From Sva-07 sp963747375 (GTDB lineage Bacteria > Actinomycetota > Acidimicrobiia > Acidimicrobiales > Ilumatobacteraceae), in assembly GCA_963747375.1 (NCBI GenBank), contig CAVVFL010000022.1, positions 248,001 through 312,000 on the forward strand: DNA of 64,000 nt, read 5' to 3'. A program made the translations under genes and the position numbers. This document shows positions 52,856 to 61,245 of this stretch, piece by piece. The stretch's first letter is position 1, and each line of letters opens with the position of its first letter. The notes under the pieces were generated by a model, which was not told where the DNA came from, ran no database searches, and saw only the letters and a list, made by a program, of their open reading frames with translations.

Positions 52856-53991
52856 TGAACGAGTCGAACGCCACTCGCTTCAGCCCGATCGACCACGCTC
52901 GACGGGTCGCGACGATCCAGACTCGATTGCCGCTGGGCAACGGGTGCGATGCACTGCTGTTCACGGACCTGGTGGATGTGCGGTGGCTGACCGGGTTCAC
53001 CGGGTCGAACGGCTGGGCGATCGTCACCACTGACGATCTGATCCTGGGGACGGACGGTCGATATGGAGACCGGGCCAGAGCAGAAACCACGGCGAGCGGC
53101 GCGACGGTGATCGCCGAGACGTCGAGGGTGAAGCTGCACGAGCGGCTGATCGAGTCGCTCGACAGCGCCGGCTCCGTCGGTCTCGACCCGGCTTCGACGA
53201 CGCACGCCGAGTGGAAGCGGCTCGCCGACGACCTCGCACTGGAGCCTGTGGAGTCGCTCGTCAAGGTGCAACGGCAGATCAAGGACGCGGCCGAGATCGA
53301 GCGGATGGACGCAGCTGCGGCTGCGGCTGATGCGGCGCTCGCAGAGGTCGAGCCGCTCCTGTTCGCCACGCTCGACGATCCGGTCACCGAAGCCGACATC
53401 CGCAATGAACTCGAGTACCGGATGCGGCTCCACGGCGCCGACGACCGCAGCTACGAGACCATCGTGGCGTCCGGACCCGATCATGCGGCGCGCCCGCATC
53501 ACGAGGTCGGGGGACGCGCCATCGTGCACGGCGACACCGTCGTCATCGACGTCGGTGCGCTCGTCGACGGCTACCACTCCGACATGACCCGCTCGTACGT
53601 GATCGGTGAGCCGACCGAGGAGCAACGTGAGATCTACGCGCTGGTCGAGGCCTCCCATGGTGCTGGAGTCGCGGCGTTGCGTCCCGGGATCTCGGCACGT
53701 GACCTCGACACCGTGTGCCGTGACGTCTTCGCACAGGCCGACCGTCTGGACTGGTATCTGCACGGAACCGGCCACGGCGTGGGCCTCGAGATCCATGAAT
53801 CGCCGTTCCATTCGCAGGCCTCCGACGAGGTCATCGTGGCCGGCAACGTGGTGACGGTGGAACCGGGCCTCTATCGTGTCGGCTTCGGTGGATTCCGGAT
53901 CGAGGACCTCCTCGTCGTCACCGAAAGCGGCTCGCAGCCACTCACGCACACCGTGCCGCGACCGTTTCCGGGCTCGCCCGGACCGAACTGA
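52855..53991 (+). CDS. M24-family Xaa-Pro aminopeptidase-like protein
   Basis: A 378-aa pita-bread metallopeptidase. The N-terminal creatinase-like domain is followed by the catalytic one with metal ligands Asp in VVIDVGALVDGYHSDMTRS, His in LHGTGHGVGLEIHE, and Glu in VTVEPGLYR and FRIEDLLVV. Cleaves X-Pro dipeptides or peptides. It sits between aroB and efp, an order widespread in actinobacteria and firmicutes. Confidence 0.92.
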   Translation: MNESNATRFSPIDHARRVATIQTRLPLGNGCDALLFTDLVDVRWLTGFTGSNGWAIVTTDDLILGTDGRYGDRARAETTASGATVIAETSRVKLHERLIESLDSAGSVGLDPASTTHAEWKRLADDLALEPVESLVKVQRQIKDAAEIERMDAAAAAADAALAEVEPLLFATLDDPVTEADIRNELEYRMRLHGADDRSYETIVASGPDHAARPHHEVGGRAIVHGDTVVIDVGALVDGYHSDMTRSYVIGEPTEEQREIYALVEASHGAGVAALRPGISARDLDTVCRDVFAQADRLDWYLHGTGHGVGLEIHESPFHSQASDEVIVAGNVVTVEPGLYRVGFGGFRIEDLLVVTESGSQPLTHTVPRPFPGSPGPN

Positions 53992-54007
53992 ACTCGAGGA
54001 CACGACC

Positions 54008-54571
54008 ATGCCGCAGATCTCCGTGAACGACCTGAAGAACGGAATCACCCTCGAACTCGACAACGGACTGTTCCAGGTGGTCGAGTTCCAGCACGTCAAG
54101 CCGGGCAAGGGGGGAGCCTTCGTCCGTACGAAGATCCGCAACCTCCGCAACGGCGCAGTCATCGACAAGACGTTCAATGCCGGCATCAAGGTCGAGCAGG
54201 CCATCGTCGACCGCCAGGACATGCAGTTCCTGTACAAGGACGGCAGCGACTACGTCTTCATGAACACCTCCACGTACGACCAGATGAACGTGCCGAGTTC
54301 GGCGCTCGGCGAGGCCGCCGACTACCTCACCGAGCAGATGGTCGCTCAGATCGCGCAGTACCACGGTGAGATCATCGGCGTCGAGATTCCTGCGTCGGTC
54401 GAGTTGTTGATCGCCGAGACCGAGCCGGGTGTCCAGGGCGACCGGGTGTCCGGTGCTCGCAAGCCGGCGACGCTCGAGACGGGCAAGGTCCTGCAGGTTC
54501 CGTTGTTCGTCGAGCCGGGCGACAAGGTCAAGGTCGACACCCGTACCGGCGACTACCTCACCCGGGTCTGA
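54008..54571 (+). CDS. efp: Translation elongation factor P
   Basis: Relieves ribosome stalling on polyproline; 187 aa. KOW-like N-domain with VKPGKGGAFVRTKIRN; the tip residue Lys34 is the position modified in other bacteria. OB domains contain FMNTSTYDQMNV and the C-terminal GDKVKVDTRTGDYLTRV. No modification genes (epmA, earP, ymfI) are nearby. ATG 54008 is preceded by GAGGACA, one of the few clear Shine-Dalgarno sites here. Confidence 0.96.
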   Translation: MPQISVNDLKNGITLELDNGLFQVVEFQHVKPGKGGAFVRTKIRNLRNGAVIDKTFNAGIKVEQAIVDRQDMQFLYKDGSDYVFMNTSTYDQMNVPSSALGEAADYLTEQMVAQIAQYHGEIIGVEIPASVELLIAETEPGVQGDRVSGARKPATLETGKVLQVPLFVEPGDKVKVDTRTGDYLTRV

Positions 54572-54597
54572 GCCGGAATCGAGCAGCACCTTCCAAC

Positions 54598-55005
54598 ATG
54601 GCTGCCATGCCGCGTCCAGATGATCGCTCCGACGCGCGCGAACGCGCCCTGTACCTGTTGTACGAGGCGTACTCGAAGGGCATCACGCCTGCCGATGCAC
54701 TCGCCGTGCAAGTGCTCGAACCCGATGCGTTGACCACGTTGCTGGTCCTCGGTGTCGGCGAGCACGTCGAGGAACTCGATGCCGCGATCGCGGCGCGAGC
54801 CAAGGGCTGGACGCTGGCGCGCATGCCGGTGCTCGACCTCAACATCCTGCGCCTCGGCGCATTCGAACTGGCACATCGGCCCGACGTCCCGCTGGCTGTC
54901 GCCATCGACGAGGCCGTGGAACTCGCCAAGCGGTTCTCCACCGACGACAGCGGCCGTTTCGTGAACGGAGTGCTCTCCGCACTGGTCGACGACCTGCGAC
55001 AGTAG
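54598..55005 (+). CDS. nusB: Transcription antitermination protein NusB
   Basis: A 135-aa helical protein for rRNA antitermination. ARERALYLLYEAYSKG, WTLARMPVLDLNILRLGAFEL and VAIDEAVELAKRFSTDDSGRF with NGVLSAL match the family. ATG 54598 or 54607 is the start. It ends the aro-efp-nusB group; in many actinobacteria pyrR follows directly, but here about 3.2 kb intervene. Confidence 0.93.
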   Translation: MAAMPRPDDRSDARERALYLLYEAYSKGITPADALAVQVLEPDALTTLLVLGVGEHVEELDAAIAARAKGWTLARMPVLDLNILRLGAFELAHRPDVPLAVAIDEAVELAKRFSTDDSGRFVNGVLSALVDDLRQ

Positions 55006-55009
55006 GTCG

Positions 55010-56536
55010 ATGCCCTCGCGAACGTGGTGGCACCGCATCCCGCCGCCGAGCGCCCCTCAGGTCTTCCTGGCCGGGGCGGTGATCGCCTGGACCTGGTACT
55101 TCGCCGTCAGGTCGCTCGACATCCATCACGCGCTCGGGACGTCGAGTTACGACTCGGCGCTCTACGACCAGGGCATGTGGCTGCTCTCGCGCTTCCACAC
55201 TCCGTTCGTGACGCTGATGGGACGCAACCTGTTCGGCGACCACACCTCGTTCGTCGTGCTGCTGCTCGTCCCGTTGTACTGGGTTGCTCCCGGGCGCGTG
55301 GATCATGTTCACCGCGCAGTCGGCGGCGATCGCTGCTGGCGCCATCCCGGTGTTCCTCTACGGACGCAAGCGGCTGGGGTCGGAGTGGCTCGCGCTGATC
55401 GGTTCCGGTGCCTACCTGTTGCATCCGGCGGTCGGGTGGACGAACCTCGAGAACTTCCATCCCGATGCATTTCTCGGCGTGTTCGTCGGCTTCGCCATCT
55501 ACGGCGCGCTGGAACGCAGATGGCGGCTCTACGCGGTCTTCGTGGTGCTGTCGCTGCTCGTGAAGGAGGACGTGTCACTGGTGATCGTGCCGCTCGGCAT
55601 CTGGGTCGCGATCCGGCGCGATCGCCGGATCGGGCTGCTGACCGTCTTCGGGAGCGTCGCGTTCATGGCTGTCGCGATGCTGCTCGTCATGCGCAGCTTG
55701 ATCGGGGTGCCGACACGCAACGGATGGCGCATCCCGTTCGGCGGTCCGTGGGGGCTCGTGGACACGGTGGTGACGAATCCGACGGCGCTCGTACGTCATC
55801 TTCGCAGCGATGGCCGGCCGTGGTACCTGGTCCAGATGACGGCGCCGTTCGCCTGGCTCTTCCTCCGGTTGCCCGACGTTGCGATGATCAGCGCACTCGT
55901 GCTGTTCACGAACGTCCTGAGCACGTTCTGGTACCAGTATCAGGTCGACTATCACTACGGCCTCGTGGCGGTCCCCGCGTTGGCGATCGGCACGGTGTAC
56001 GCCATCGGCGCGATGACGAACCGCGTCGTGTCGCTGCGGGGTCGTCGCCTGCCGCTACCCACGCGCACCCTGGCGATGACGTCGCTCGCAGTCGCCTCGG
56101 TGGTGACGGCCTTCCTGTGGGCCCCGGCACCGCTCGGGCGCACCGACTCGTGGTACGGCCATCGTGACAACGTCTACGCCGCGTCGGCGCGCGAGTTGCT
56201 CGACGAGATCCCGGCCGATGCGGTCGTGTCAGCGAACTACCGCCTGACCCCGCACCTCGCACACCGCGAGGAGATCTACCAGTTCCCGGTTCCCTTCCGC
56301 GTCGTGCTGTACGGCCCCGATACGAGCCTCGAAGGATCACGGCTCGCCGACCGCGCCGACCGCGTCGACTACGTGATGATCCCCGTCGACCAGGATGCCC
56401 AACTGATCGCCGACTGGCTCGCCATCGCCGACGCGTTCGACGAGGTCGGCCGGAACGAGATCTGGGTCCTCTACGAACGCAACCGGAACGTCGAACTGCC
56501 GGACGACGAGCGCGGCTCAGCGCGGGCCGCGGATGA
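55010..56536 (+). CDS. DUF2079 family membrane protein (frameshifted)
   Basis: Polytopic protein of about 500 aa with ten or more hydrophobic segments. The pattern DSALYDQGMWLLSRFHTPF, GDHTSFVVLLLVPLYW, NLENFHPDAFLGVFVGFAIYG and KEDVSLVIVPLGIW is the DUF2079 family, a GT-C glycosyltransferase-like group of unknown substrate. An extra T at 55284-55285 shifts the frame at VPLYWV. The 3' end is unsure: after NVELPDDE the frame runs on antisense to the amidohydrolase gene, whereas the -1 frame stops at TGA 56534-56536, so I end it there. Confidence 0.7.
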
Positions 56537-58242
56537 GCCGGCCGGGGAGTTCCCCGGTGAACTCGTCGTGGTCGACGATCTGGACGCCGGCGACGAACGT
56601 GGCGTCGTAGCCCTTGGCCTTCTGGACGAGCCGGCGCGCACCCGCGGGCAGATCGTGGGCCATCCGGGCGGCGCCGAAGGTGAGGTGGTCGTAGTCGATG
56701 ATGTTGAGATCGCCACGCAGACCGGGCACCACGGCGCCGCGATCGGTGAGACCGTAGAGCTCGGCGGTCTCGCGCGTCTGGCGGCGCACGACGTGTTCGA
56801 GTGGCAGCTTCGGGCCGCGAGTGCGATCGCGGGTCCAGTGCGTCAGCATGAACGTCGGGGTGCCGCCGTCGCAGACGACACCACAGTGCGCGCCCGCGTC
56901 GGCGAGCCCCATGCGGGTTCCGGGGTGCTGGTGCGCCTCGTAGGTGAACGACAGGTCGCCGTACGCGTAGTTGAAGAACGGGGTCAGGATGATGCCGTTG
57001 CCGTCGTTGGCGGTCAGCTGGTCGATCACGAGGTCGGTGGGTGCGACGCCGGTGCGGGCGGCGACGGCGGCAATCGACTCGTCGGCGGACGGTTCGTAGT
57101 CGATGTCGCCGTCCTCGACCGCCCAGAACTTGTCGAGTCGATCGAGTACGAGCATCGTGTACAGCTCGCCGCCCTCGGCCGGCGTGGTGGCGAACTGCGC
57201 CCGCAACCCCGGGTCGCGCAGAGCGGCCGCCCGCTCGGTCAGCGGGAGATCAGCGATCGGCGCATAGGCAGGATGGAACGCCAGCGGGTTGAAGCTGCCC
57301 TCGAGGCACATCAGCAGCCCGACGACACGACCGGCGACCTGGGCCACGATCGGCAACCCCTCGGCCCGGGCCTCGTCGAGCAGCGCGAGCACCTCGCGCC
57401 AGAGGTCGGGCGCGTCATCGGGCTGATTGAGGTTCACGCTGACCGTGCGACCGGTGCGCCGGGCGAGTTCCTTCATCCAGGGCCACTCGTCGCGCGGAAC
57501 GAGGGCGTGGTCGGGAGCGAACTGGAACACGCCGTGGCCGGCGCGGGCGAGTGCGTCGGCGATGCCGAACAGCTCATCGCTGGTCGCGTGCGTTCCCGGC
57601 ACGAGTTCACCCGACTTCGACTTGTGGATCGGGGTGCGTGACGTGGAGAAGCCGAGCGCGCCGGCGCGCAGCCCGCGTTCGACGATGTCGGCCATGGCGG
57701 CGATGTCGTCGTCGGTCGCCGCCTCGTTCGCGGCGCCACGGTCGCCCATCACGTAGCCACGCACCGGTCCATGAGCCACCTGGGCGCCGATGTCGATGAC
57801 GTACTGACGTGACGTCGAGCGCGTCGAGGTAGTCCTCGAACGACTCCCAGTCCCACGAGATGCCCTCGGTCAGCGCCGAGCCGGGAATGTCCTCGACGCC
57901 CTCCATCAACTCGATGAGCCATTCGTGGCGATTCGGCGCGGCCGGCGCGAATCCCACGCCGCAGTTGCCCATGACGACGGTGGTCACGCCGTGCCACGAC
58001 GAGGGCGTGAGGTACGGATCCCAGGATGCCTGGCCGTCGTAGTGGGTGTGGATGTCGACCCAGCCCGGGGTGACGAGCCGTCCGGTGGCGTCGACGACGC
58101 GCTTCGCATCACCGATGTCGTCGTCCGAATCGGCATCGACGACCGCGACGATGACGCCGTCATCGACCGCCACATCCGCCACGCGGCCGGGCCGGCCGGT
58201 GCCATCGACGAGAAATCCCCCACGGATCACGAGATCATGCAT
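56517..58242 (-). CDS. N-acyl-D-amino-acid deacylase-like amidohydrolase (one frameshift)
   Basis: Amidohydrolase-fold enzyme of about 575 aa. DLVIRGGFLVDGTGRPG and the metal motif WVDIHTHYDGQASWDPY are typical of D-aminoacylase/dihydroorotase relatives; GNCGVGFAPAAP, GYVMGDRGA, FSTSRTPIHKS and LADAGAHCGVVCDGG follow. The frame breaks near 57804 (extra base) after LDALDVTS and resumes YVIDIGAQVAHGPVRGYV. D-aminoacylases remove acyl groups from D-amino acids, but relatives act on other amides. ATG 58242 lies 6 bases from TACGGT. Confidence 0.82.
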
Positions 58243-58248
58243 GAGCCA

Positions 58249-58254
58249 ACCGTA
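58249..58254 (-). promoter_or_regulatory. -10 box TACGGT, leaderless start of amidohydrolase
   Basis: TACGGT on the minus strand ends 6 bases before ATG 58242. Confidence 0.45.
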
Positions 58255-58262
58255 GTTGCTGC

Positions 58263-58268
58263 TACCTT
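58263..58268 (+). promoter_or_regulatory. -10 box TACCTT of the pyr operon
   Basis: TACCTT would place the transcription start near 58275, just before the PyrR-type hairpin, giving a leader of about 43 bases. Confidence 0.45.
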
Positions 58269-58276
58269 CGGGCTCA

Positions 58277-58312
58277 CCGTGAAGCGGGCTCTGTGAGGCC
58301 CGCACGGAGGAG
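58277..58312 (+). promoter_or_regulatory. PyrR-binding-type RNA hairpin overlapping the pyrR ribosome-binding site
   Basis: CCGT (58277-58280) pairs with ACGG (58304-58307); a GAA bulge (58281-58283) separates it from a 6-bp stem GCGGGC/GCCCGC (58284-58289 with 58298-58303) capped by TCTGTGAG. A purine bulge below a stem with a GNGAGG loop is the PyrR-binding-loop layout. The lower stem enters the GGAGGAG Shine-Dalgarno (58306-58312), so bound PyrR would block translation. Confidence 0.65.
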
Positions 58313-58317
58313 AGCAC

Positions 58318-58824
58318 ATGGTCGCCGAGAAGCAAGTGTTGGGGTTCGACGACGTCCGTCGAGCCATCACCCGAATGGCGCACGAGATCATCGAGCGCAA
58401 TCGAGGCCTCGATGGCGTGGTCCTCGTGGGGATCCAGCAGGGAGGTGTCTGGCTGGCGACGTCCCTCGGCGAGGAGATCGCCCGGATCGAATCGCCCGTG
58501 TCCGTCGGCTCCGTCGATGCCAGCCTCTACCGCGACGACATCGGCCTGCGTCCGGTGTCGCCCGGCGCGGTCAGCGACCTCGCCTTCGACCTCGACGGCG
58601 CGACCGTGGTGCTCGTCGACGACGTGCTGTTCACCGGGCGTACGGTTCGTGCCGCGCTCGACGCACTCGCCGACTACGGCCGACCTCGCGCAGTGCAGCT
58701 CGCCGTCCTCGTCGATCGCGGCCATCGCGAACTGCCGATCCGGCCCGACTTCGTGGGCAAGAACCTGCCGACGAGCAGCGACGAGGACGTCTCGGCCACG
58801 ATCGACGGTGTGGTGATCTCGTGA
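58318..58824 (+). CDS. pyrR: Pyrimidine operon regulator / uracil phosphoribosyltransferase
   Basis: A 168-aa phosphoribosyltransferase-fold RNA-binding regulator. The PRPP motif is VVLVDDVLFTGRTVRAAL; LVGIQQGGVWLA and VDASLYRDDI are also conserved. It binds leader RNA when UMP or UTP is high. First gene of the pyr operon with a strong GGAGGAG 5 bases upstream of ATG. Ends in GTGA against pyrB. Confidence 0.94.
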   Translation: MVAEKQVLGFDDVRRAITRMAHEIIERNRGLDGVVLVGIQQGGVWLATSLGEEIARIESPVSVGSVDASLYRDDIGLRPVSPGAVSDLAFDLDGATVVLVDDVLFTGRTVRAALDALADYGRPRAVQLAVLVDRGHRELPIRPDFVGKNLPTSSDEDVSATIDGVVIS

Positions 58825-58835
58825 GGCGCGATCTG

Positions 58836-59806
58836 ATGTCCCGCTCGCTGCTCACGATCGACGATCTCGGTGCGGCCGGCATCGCTCGCATCCTCGATCT
58901 CGCCGACCACATGGCCGAGGTGAATCGCCGCCCGAACCCCAAGGTGCCGGCGTTGCGGGGCAAGACGGTGTGCAACATCTTCTTCGAGGACTCGACACGA
59001 ACCCGGCTCAGCTTCGAGACGGCCGCCAAACGGCTGTCGGCCGACACGATGACGTTCGCGGCGTCACAGTCGAGCATCAACAAGGGCGAGAGCCTCCGCG
59101 ACACCATCGAGACGATCGCGGCGATGGGCGTCGACGCGTTCGTCGTGCGCCACAAGTCGAGCGGAGCACCGCAACTCATCGCCGGGTGGACGAACGCGAG
59201 CGTCATCAACGCCGGCGACGGGTGGCACGCCCATCCCACCCAGGGGCTGCTCGATGCCTTCACCGTGCGCACCGCCCTGGCTCGCACGGGTGGCTTCGAC
59301 GGCCTGCGCGTGGCCATGGTCGGCGACGTCAAGCACAGCCGGGTCGCTCGCAGCACGGTCGCTGGCGTTCCGCCTGCTCGGTGCCCACGTCACCGTCGTG
59401 GCGCCACGCACGTTGCTGCCGCCCGACACGGGCGACCGGTTCGCCGACGCGGTCACCGATCGTCTCGACGACGTGATCGCCGACATCGACGTCCTGTACC
59501 TCTTGCGGATGCAGCAGGAGCGGATGAACGAGGCGCTCGTGCCGAACCTTCGCGAGTACACGGCCCGCTTCGGCCTGACGCCGGAGCGCGCCGCGAGGCT
59601 CGGCCCGCAGACGCTGGTGATGCACCCCGGCCCGATGAATCGGGGCGTCGAGATCGCGGTCGATCCGGCGGAGCTTCCCGGCGCGGTCATCACCCAACAG
59701 GTCACCAACGGCATCGCTGTGCGCATGGCGGTCCTCTTCGACCTGCTCGGGCTCCGGCAGCTCGATCGCCACCCCGGATGCAACGACGGAAGGAACCCCC
59801 GAATGA
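58836..59806 (+). CDS. pyrB: Aspartate carbamoyltransferase catalytic subunit (two frameshifts)
   Basis: Second pyrimidine step. FFEDSTRTRLSFETAAKRL holds the carbamoyl-phosphate loop (STRTR), SSINKGESLRDTI the 80s loop, and HAHPTQGLLDAFT, MHPGPMNRGVEI and QVTNGIAVRMAVLF the aspartate side. The frame breaks near 59357 (extra G; joined as RSTSLAFRLLGAH) and near 59750 (extra G in GGG). After the second repair the protein ends TTEGTPE with a TGA overlapping the pyrC ATG. ATG 58836 has GAGG 9 bases upstream; GTG 58821 overlapping pyrR is the alternative. Confidence 0.88.
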
Positions 59807-61088
59807 GCCTGCTCATCACCGGCGCCCGGATCATCGACGCCACCGGCGAACGAACGGGCGACGTCAGGATCACCGACGGAGTCGATCTCCGATGTCGGCG
59901 ATGCCATCGCACCGGGTGCCGACGACCGGGTGATCGACGCCACCGGCCTCGTGGTCAGTCCGGGCTTCGTCGACCTGCACGTGCACCTGCGTGAACCAGG
60001 CCGGGAGGAGGCCGAGACGATCGAGACCGGCAGCCGCGCGGCCGCGCTCGGTGGCTTCACCGCGGTGGTGGCGATGCCGAACACCGATCCGACGCAGGAC
60101 TGCGTCGAGGTGGTCGACTTCGTGCGCCGTCAGGGCGAGCGCGCCGGGTTGTGCGAGGTGTTGCCGTCGGGATCGATCACGGTCGGTCGGGCGGGCGAGA
60201 CCCTCACCCCGTTCGCCGAGCTCGCCGGTGCCGGTGTGAAGCTGTTCACCGACGACGGCAACGGGGTGCAGGATCCGCTCCTCATGCGTCGAGCGCTCGA
60301 GTATGCCGACGGGCTCGGCATCACCCTGGCGCAGCACTGTGAGGTCGAGCGCCTCACGGCGGGCGCGGTGATGCACGAGGGCGACTGTTGCAGCCGCCTC
60401 GGCCTGCCGGGTTGGCCGTCGATCGCCGAAGAACTGATGCTGCACCGCGACATCGAACTGGTGCGGCTGACCGGCGTGTCGATGCATTTCCTCCACCTGT
60501 CGACCGCCAAGAGCGTCGAACTGGTGCGTCGGGCCAAGGCCGACGGGTTGCCGATCACTGCCGAGGCGACGCCGCACCACTTCAGCCTCACCGACGAGCG
60601 GTTGGCGTCGTACGACGCGATCTACAAGGTCAACCCGCCGTTGCGTACCGCCGACGACATCGCGGCGATTCGAGCGGGGTTGGCCGACGGGACGATCGAT
60701 GCGATCGCCACCGACCATGCACCGCACGCTCCCGAGACCAAGGAGCAGCCGCTCGACCAGGCGCCACCAGGCATGCTCGGCCTCGAGACCGCGCTCGGTG
60801 TGTCGCTGGCCCATCTGGAGATGCCGCTGGCGGATGTGATCGCCGCGCTGTCGTGGAAGCCGGCCGCGATCGCCGGTGTCGCCGATCGTCACGGTCGCCC
60901 GGTCGCTGTCGGCGAGCCCGCGAACCTGACGATCTTCGACCCGGACGTCGAGTGGGAGGTCGTGCCCGCCACGCTGGCGAGCAAGAGCCGCAACACGCCC
61001 GTACGTGGGTGTGCCCCTGCGGGGTCGTGTCATCCACACGATCTTCAATGGCACCCCGGTCGTCGTCGACGGATCGGCGGTTCACTGA
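59803..61088 (+). CDS. pyrC: Dihydroorotase (two frameshifts)
   Basis: Cyclises carbamoyl aspartate to dihydroorotate. Metal ligands: FVDLHVHLREPG, later His in QHCEVE and the LHLSTAKS segment, and Asp in ATDHAPHAPETKEQP. This is the class I (type PyrC of Gram-positives) form, about 427 aa. Breaks: extra base near 59884 (joined VISDVGDAIAPGADD) and extra C in CCC 60998-61000 (joined NTPYVGVPLRGRVIH). It then ends at TGA 61086-61088, followed by a second TGA. Start ATG 59803 overlaps the pyrB stop. Confidence 0.88.
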
Positions 61089-61109
61089 TGAATGCTCATG
61101 CACTAGACT
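61081..61109 (+). promoter_or_regulatory. Possible internal promoter before carA
   Basis: TTCACT (61081-61086) and TAGACT (61104-61109) are separated by 17 bases. Match to consensus is modest. Two copies of CTCATGCA (61095-61102 and 61115-61122) flank the -10 region, 20 bases apart. Confidence 0.3.
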
Positions 61110-61149
61110 GGATACTCATGCAATCCTCCACCCCTCCACCCCCAACAAC

Positions 61150-61204
61150 CCCGAAATTCGGACCGAACGTGCCGCTCAGCGCAACATTGGCTCCGAATTT
61201 CGGG
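61150..61204. repeat. Inverted pair of CCGAAWTTCGG dyads in the pyrC-carA gap
   Basis: CCGAAATTCGG (61151-61161) and CCGAATTTCGG (61193-61203) are each odd palindromes and together form a 13-bp perfect inverted repeat (61150-61162 with 61192-61204). Their centres are 42 bp apart, four helical turns. They lie 42-95 bases before carA. Confidence 0.7.
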
Positions 61205-61245
61205 TGGGGGTCGGGTGTGGTGGGGATGAACACGGGAGGGTGGCT

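Noticed and set aside
59254..59994. Apparent pyrB-pyrC translational fusion
   Set aside because: The shared frame arises from an extra G at 59749-59751. Removing it gives a pyrB stop that overlaps the pyrC start in a normal ATGA arrangement.
61121..61146. C-rich stretch before carA considered as a CRISPR or short tandem repeat
   Set aside because: It is only a short pyrimidine-rich run with irregular CCTCCACCC units and no spacers.
61150..61204. Rho-independent terminator for pyrC
   Set aside because: The 13-bp inverted repeat has a 29-base loop, is A+T-rich at its core and has no T-tract; each arm is itself palindromic, which fits DNA-binding sites better.
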